Assembly: GCA_001970855.1 (NCBI GenBank)
Contig: LSSN01000928.1
Span: forward strand, 1-20,670
Direction: 5' to 3'
DNA: 20,670 bases
From: Smittium culicis
Taxonomy: Eukaryota > Kickxellomycota > Harpellomycetes > Harpellales > Legeriomycetaceae
The notes under the pieces were generated by a model that worked only from the letters and a program-made list of their open reading frames with translations, was not told where the DNA came from and searched no databases. Positions 16,989-20,670 of the stretch are shown here, piece after piece. Within the stretch, counting starts at the first letter, position 1, and each line of letters starts with the position of its first letter. The position numbers and the translations under genes were made by a program.

Positions 16989-18639
16989 ATGAGAGTCAGT
17001 AGTTTAGTAGGGTGCTTTCTTGGCGTTGCCGGAACAGTGTCTGGCCTCGACTTTGAAATGCTGAGACAAAAAGTTCTAGGAGGAGTCAGCTTTGGGAATT
17101 CCTTGAGTTCCAAAATCAAAAAACTGCCCGATTACTTCAACATGCATAGCAGTTATGCCGATAGCTTGAGTAGCCAGGGTATTCCAAATATCAAAAAGAC
17201 GACTGCGTGGTCTAAAGTTTCCAAGATGAGCGAGTTGGAGGGTTACAGCATGCGTATCAAAAAACCGAAACTGTGTGTAGGTGAAGATGAGACTTCATAC
17301 AGCGGGTATTTGGACATTTCGGACAAGAGCCACTTTTTCTTCTGGTTCTTTGAAGCTAAAAGCAAGAAGAAGGACGCGCCTATTATCTTGTGGGTCAATG
17401 GAGGACCAGGCTGTAGCAGTTTGCTTGGCTTGTTTATGGAACTGGGGCCTTGCAGGATCAATGTTTCTGGAGATGGAACTATTCCTAATGATTTCGGATG
17501 GAACCAAGACGCTCATGTAGTATTTTTGGACCAACCAACTAATGTCGGATTTTCATACGGCGAAAGTAGATCAAGTTCTTTTGCAGCAGGAAAAGACGTC
17601 TACGCTTTTATCCAGCTATTATACTCTAGCTTCCCTGAGTATGCTAACAGCAAGCTCCACGTTTTTGGAGAAAGTTATGGAGGGCATTACGTCCCAGCCA
17701 TTGCAAAGGCAATCTTTGACAAAAACAACGAACTAGCTGCCGTATCTAATAAACCTTCTAAATTAAGAAGAGTTCCTCTCGAAAGTATTGGTATTGGAAA
17801 CGGTCTAGTCGATCCTTTGGAACAATAGTAATTAATCCACTTTTTTTTTTTTACCTATTTAACCTTTTTAGTTTTTTACTAACCTATGTTTTATAAAAAA
17901 ACATCTTTGATATAGCAAATACTTTGGGCAGATGGCATGTAACTCGACGTATCCACCGGTTCTATCACAGAGACAGTGCGACAACATCGACAGCTACTAC
18001 CCAACTTGCGCCAAATTAATTGAGGCATGCTACAAGTACGAGAATAGATACGCATGTGTTCCACCATCATACTACTGCAACAACAACATGCTCTCTTCGT
18101 ACTACCAAGAAGGCTTGAACCCATACGACGTAAGAGCCAAATGCGCTGACGGTGGACTGTGTTACTCTGAAATCACAGCGATATCAAAGTTCCTGAACGA
18201 CCCCAAAGTGATTGATGAAGTCGGCAGCAGTGTCAACTCATACGAATCGTGTAGCAGTAAGGTATACCAGGATTTCTTGCTTAGTGGAGACTGGATGAAG
18301 CCGTACATGAGAGAACTGCCACAGCTTTTGGAGAGCGGTATTAGAGTGCTTGTGTACGCCGGAGACGCTGACTGGATCTGCAACTGGTATGGAAACAAAG
18401 CCTTCTCGCTCAAACTCGAATGGTCTGGAAAAGAAGAGTTCAATCTCGCTAAGGACACTCAGTGGAAAGGCTCCAGTATCGTCTCCAAAATGCCATTTGA
18501 CTCTTTCGCCGGCGAACACAGGACGTTCGGCCCTTTGACTTTCCTCAGAATCTTCGAAGCTGGCCATATGGTCCCTTATGACCAACCAGAACACTCCCTC
18601 GACATGATCAACCGCTGGATCAACAACCAGTCCTTCTAG
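16989..18639 (+). CDS. PRC1: carboxypeptidase Y-like serine carboxypeptidase (S10), two exons
   Basis: Exons 16989-17827 and 17916-18639 encode 520 residues. A signal peptide (MRVSSLVGCFLGVAGTVSG) is followed by a propeptide-like stretch and then a complete S10 domain: oxyanion block WVNGGPGCSS (135-144), nucleophile Ser229 in GESYGGHY, Asp432 in GDADWICNW and His497 in GHMVPYD. Many Cys positions match yeast carboxypeptidase Y (MACNST, SCYK-like EACYK, CVPPSYYCNN, GLCY, YESC). From the family, it removes C-terminal residues from peptides in the vacuole after secretory transport and propeptide removal. The triad is intact, so it should be active. The TAG ending the first open frame lies across the donor site and is removed by splicing. 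Exon 2 is more G+C-rich than exon 1, with many C-ending codons. A secreted paralogue is possible; vacuolar location is inferred. Confidence 0.93.
17828..17915 (+). other. carboxypeptidase intron (88 nt)
   Basis: Donor GTAATT at 17828, poly(T) tract, branch ACTAAC about 33 nt before the acceptor TATAG ending at 17915. TA+C restores Tyr, giving DPLEQYKYFGQMAC, which matches the DPLTQYNYY-type segment of carboxypeptidase Y. Confidence 0.85.
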
Positions 18640-19364
18640 CCAATAATTACCATAGCTGTTCCTTTGATTTTTTCCATTCTATTTCATCCAATGATTCAAT
18701 CATCTAACATTCTCTACCCAATAAATTTTTGATTTTTTAATTAGTCCAATACCTATCCATAAATTTAACTCATCCAGTGACATTCCCTCAGCTGCCAGTT
18801 TTATTGGCCTACTCAATTATCTACAAGAAGGGGTTTTTTAATCTCACGTTTTTTTTTCAATCTATTTGCTTCTAATACAAATGATAAAAAAGTATAAAAG
18901 CCATAGAAACTACCATCATAGCCAAATTAATGATTTGTAAATACATTATTGCTACCACTTCTTAAATTGTACACTTCTACCAATCGATCGCGTTGAGAAC
19001 TTTTAAAGGTATCTTTCTAACAAATTATTTTATTCCTATTAATATTTATTGAGCTACTTTTAATGATGATATACGTTTTGAACAAATAATGCATGGCTTT
19101 CATAATTAAATAAAAAGTTTATCTTTTTTATTTGATGATAATTCAAAATCTTTAATAAATACGTCTGACAATAACATATTCCTTAATATCATTTTCACTT
19201 TCCATCAATCCTTTATCCCTTTACAAATGCCTAACTTGTGTTTTTTTTTTATAAAAAATAGATAAATCCTTCGTTTCCTTCCATTCCAAAGATATTTATA
19301 TTTATGTTTTATTAGAACTTTTACTATAATTATACAAAATAAAATAAAATAATCTTTATCCAAA
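18640..19364. other. convergent 3' flanks, nothing else seen
   Basis: A+T-rich sequence between the carboxypeptidase gene (+) and the Trs33 gene (-). Contains a reverse poly(A) hexamer (19308-19313), 52 nt past the Trs33 stop. No reading frame, RNA motif or repeat of note. Confidence 0.5.
18720..18725 (+). terminator. putative poly(A) signal of the carboxypeptidase gene
   Basis: AATAAA 80 nt after the stop codon; weak positional support. Confidence 0.3.
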
Positions 19365-20385
19365 CTATGAGCTTGTCACTTTGATACTGAATTCGCCTAT
19401 TTAATCATTTATTCATTCAATTTCTTTTATCAGTATTTTGTTTGTTTATCTGAATCATTCTGAAAAGTTAAGTAAAAGTGGAATAGCTTACATTGTGGGA
19501 TGTTTGTGAAGTCGGATGTGACTGTCGCCGTAACTCCCAAATTATGTAGAACCCCACGAATAATCCCATTACATATCGACAGGTACTAAAACGCATACAG
19601 TTGAAAAAAATCAATTATCGTATTCAAGTTTTAAATATAAAATTTACTTTTAGCCGCACAACTGGTAGTAGTCTAAAAATGTATTTATTTTACCTGGAAC
19701 GCTTTTTCTATGACTAGAGGGTCAGTGCTAGAGTTAGGAAGTTTTGTTATCCATCTAAACCTCAAATCTTGAATGATATATATCCCCTAACAACACCAAC
19801 AAACCCAAGTTAAAATTAGAATAGAGGATAACTATGCACAATAAATCACAATAAAAAAAGCTACCTTGTTGTTCGTTTTTAGATTATCAATCTGCTTCTT
19901 AAACAGCAAGTACCATATTTCTTTACAAACGAATTTTATTATACCTAGAACGTTTTCGAATCTAGGAATATCGGCTGCTTGACTTCGCATCATAAAAAAT
20001 TTACAATTTCAAAAATTATTGTTCACAAAAATAATCGTTTAAGAAAAATGACTAGAAATTAAAACGGTTTATCTTTTTACCTTTCTGCGACACGTATTCC
20101 GATTCTGTACCCCATACTTTCAAGTCGCTCATTTATCAAGTCCGAATAGGCTTCTCTCTCGTGGTACTCCTCAATCTGAATGTCTTTATTCTCTTCTTCG
20201 CCATCATCTGCTTTCACTCGACCATTCTTGTTGTTTTCAGCAAGCACATTCCCGGACATCGTCTCCACAATCTCTATAAGCATTAGCTCAAGCAACGACT
20301 CGTTCATTAAACTCGGATCTTGCTTCACCTTCGACGAATCTAGCTTCAGATTCCTCAATAAATTTATCGCTGATACTACTGACAT
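19365..20385 (-). CDS. TRS33: TRAPP complex subunit Trs33/TRAPPC6, five exons
   Basis: Exons on the minus strand: 20385-20081, 19982-19865, 19786-19694, 19585-19492 and 19396-19365; 642 nt, 213 residues, phases consistent throughout. Motifs in order follow TRAPPC6: LLELMLIEIVETM near the start, YSDLINERLESMGYRIGIR, then IPRFENVLGIIKFVCKEIWY with LLFKKQIDNLKTNNK, then GIYIIQDLRFRW, YLSICNGIIRGVLHNLGV, and VTSDFTNIPQCEFSIKVTSS. The family subunit pairs with Bet3-type subunits in the TRAPP tethering complex that activates Rab1/Ypt1 (and Rab11-type GTPases) at the Golgi. An acidic insert (ADDGEEENKDIQIEE) separates the first two helices and makes the protein longer than the roughly 160-residue animal form. 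The first ATG gives 26 residues ahead of the family's usual start; Met27 (20307) may be the true start. Confidence 0.88.
19397..19491 (-). other. Trs33 intron 4 (95 nt)
   Basis: Donor GTAAGC, acceptor AAATAG before position 19396. Splicing gives TGC then EFSIKVTSS and stop, matching the PxCxF-containing C-terminus of TRAPPC6. Reading through instead gives an unrelated 19-residue tail. Confidence 0.65.
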
Positions 20386-20670
20386 GTTTCCTTTTTATAA
20401 TTATTCTTCCTCTGATATTTACCTCTTTCGGTTTTCTTCCTTTTATCTTTTCTTTACGTAAATAAAATGTAGTATAGTTTATAATAATTACATAGAAGTT
20501 TATAACTACATTCCTTAGCTCTAAAAAGTAAATAAAACTCTATTTTAAAACTGCAAGCAAGATTTATTTAAAATCTACCAATCATTTTCTCTCATCCTCT
20601 GAAAATATCAGTTTTAACTCACAAACCAGTGATTATTCCGCTTATCCACCTACTTCTACTTATTCGCCAA
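20386..20670. other. upstream region of Trs33, no other gene seen
   Basis: A+T-rich, with a pyrimidine-rich plus-strand segment from about 20587 (TCATCCTCTG, then TTTTAACTCA) loosely resembling the CCATCCCCTG element at 2249 and 13757. It might be the promoter of a plus-strand gene beyond the window; no ATG-led frame is visible. Confidence 0.35.
20390..20400 (-). promoter_or_regulatory. TATA-like box of the Trs33 gene
   Basis: TTATAAAAAGG on the minus strand ends only a few bases before the first ATG (20385). If it is the functional TATA box, transcription would begin inside the first codons and translation at Met27. Confidence 0.3.

Noticed and set aside
17826..17828. Premature TAG splitting the carboxypeptidase
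   Set aside because: The stop overlaps a donor site; splicing restores a conserved segment.
17243..18594. Many open frames on both strands inside the carboxypeptidase exons
   Set aside because: Shadows of the real coding frame, favoured by the higher G+C.

Overview
This window looks like nuclear chromosomal DNA of a fungus with very A+T-rich DNA. Proteins are rich in Asn, Ser and Lys. Introns are short (59-174 nt) with GTAAGN- or GTAAA-type donors and, in several cases, an ACTAAC branch site about 25-35 nt before the AG. The genes (alpha-isopropylmalate synthase, FHIP, an FxF-rich nucleoporin-like protein, acid phosphatase, carboxypeptidase Y, TRAPP subunit) and the large A+T-rich gaps fit an early-diverging filamentous lineage, for instance an insect-gut (Harpellales-like) fungus; that placement is inference only. 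No viral, plasmid, CRISPR, tRNA or rRNA feature was recognised.

Layout from left to right: (1) the 3' end of a 2-isopropylmalate synthase gene (+), cut by the window edge; (2) about 2 kb without a recognisable gene; (3) a four-exon FHIP gene (+, 2336-6236), which appears as two open frames but splices into one 1211-residue protein through a 17-nt microexon; (4) a 1.1-kb convergent gap holding a hairpin in a locally more G+C-rich island; (5) one long minus-strand gene (7350-11156) for a 1268-residue Asn/Ser-rich protein with C-terminal FxF motifs, tentatively a nucleoporin; (6) a 3.3-kb divergent gap with a TATA box and a CCATCCCCTG element that belong to no evident gene, three GCGCGA boxes, and a compact cluster of palindromes; (7) a two-exon secreted histidine acid phosphatase (+, 14504-16096) whose usual His-Asp motif reads Ser-Asp; (8) a repeat-rich promoter region followed by a two-exon carboxypeptidase Y (+, 16989-18639) with an intact catalytic triad; (9) a five-exon TRAPP Trs33/TRAPPC6 gene (-, 19365-20385).

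The genes do not form an operon or pathway. By function they fall into membrane traffic (FHIP for dynein-driven endosomes, Trs33 for vesicle tethering), secretory or vacuolar hydrolysis (acid phosphatase, carboxypeptidase Y), leucine synthesis, and possibly nuclear transport. I did not find a clearly new biological system. The best leads are the altered acid phosphatase, the microexon, the repeated FSHV/LPxFKF module in the nucleoporin-like protein, the orphan promoter near 13740 and the palindrome cluster at 14181-14215. Exon coordinates were worked out by hand from splice signals, reading phase and remembered family patterns, not from transcripts.
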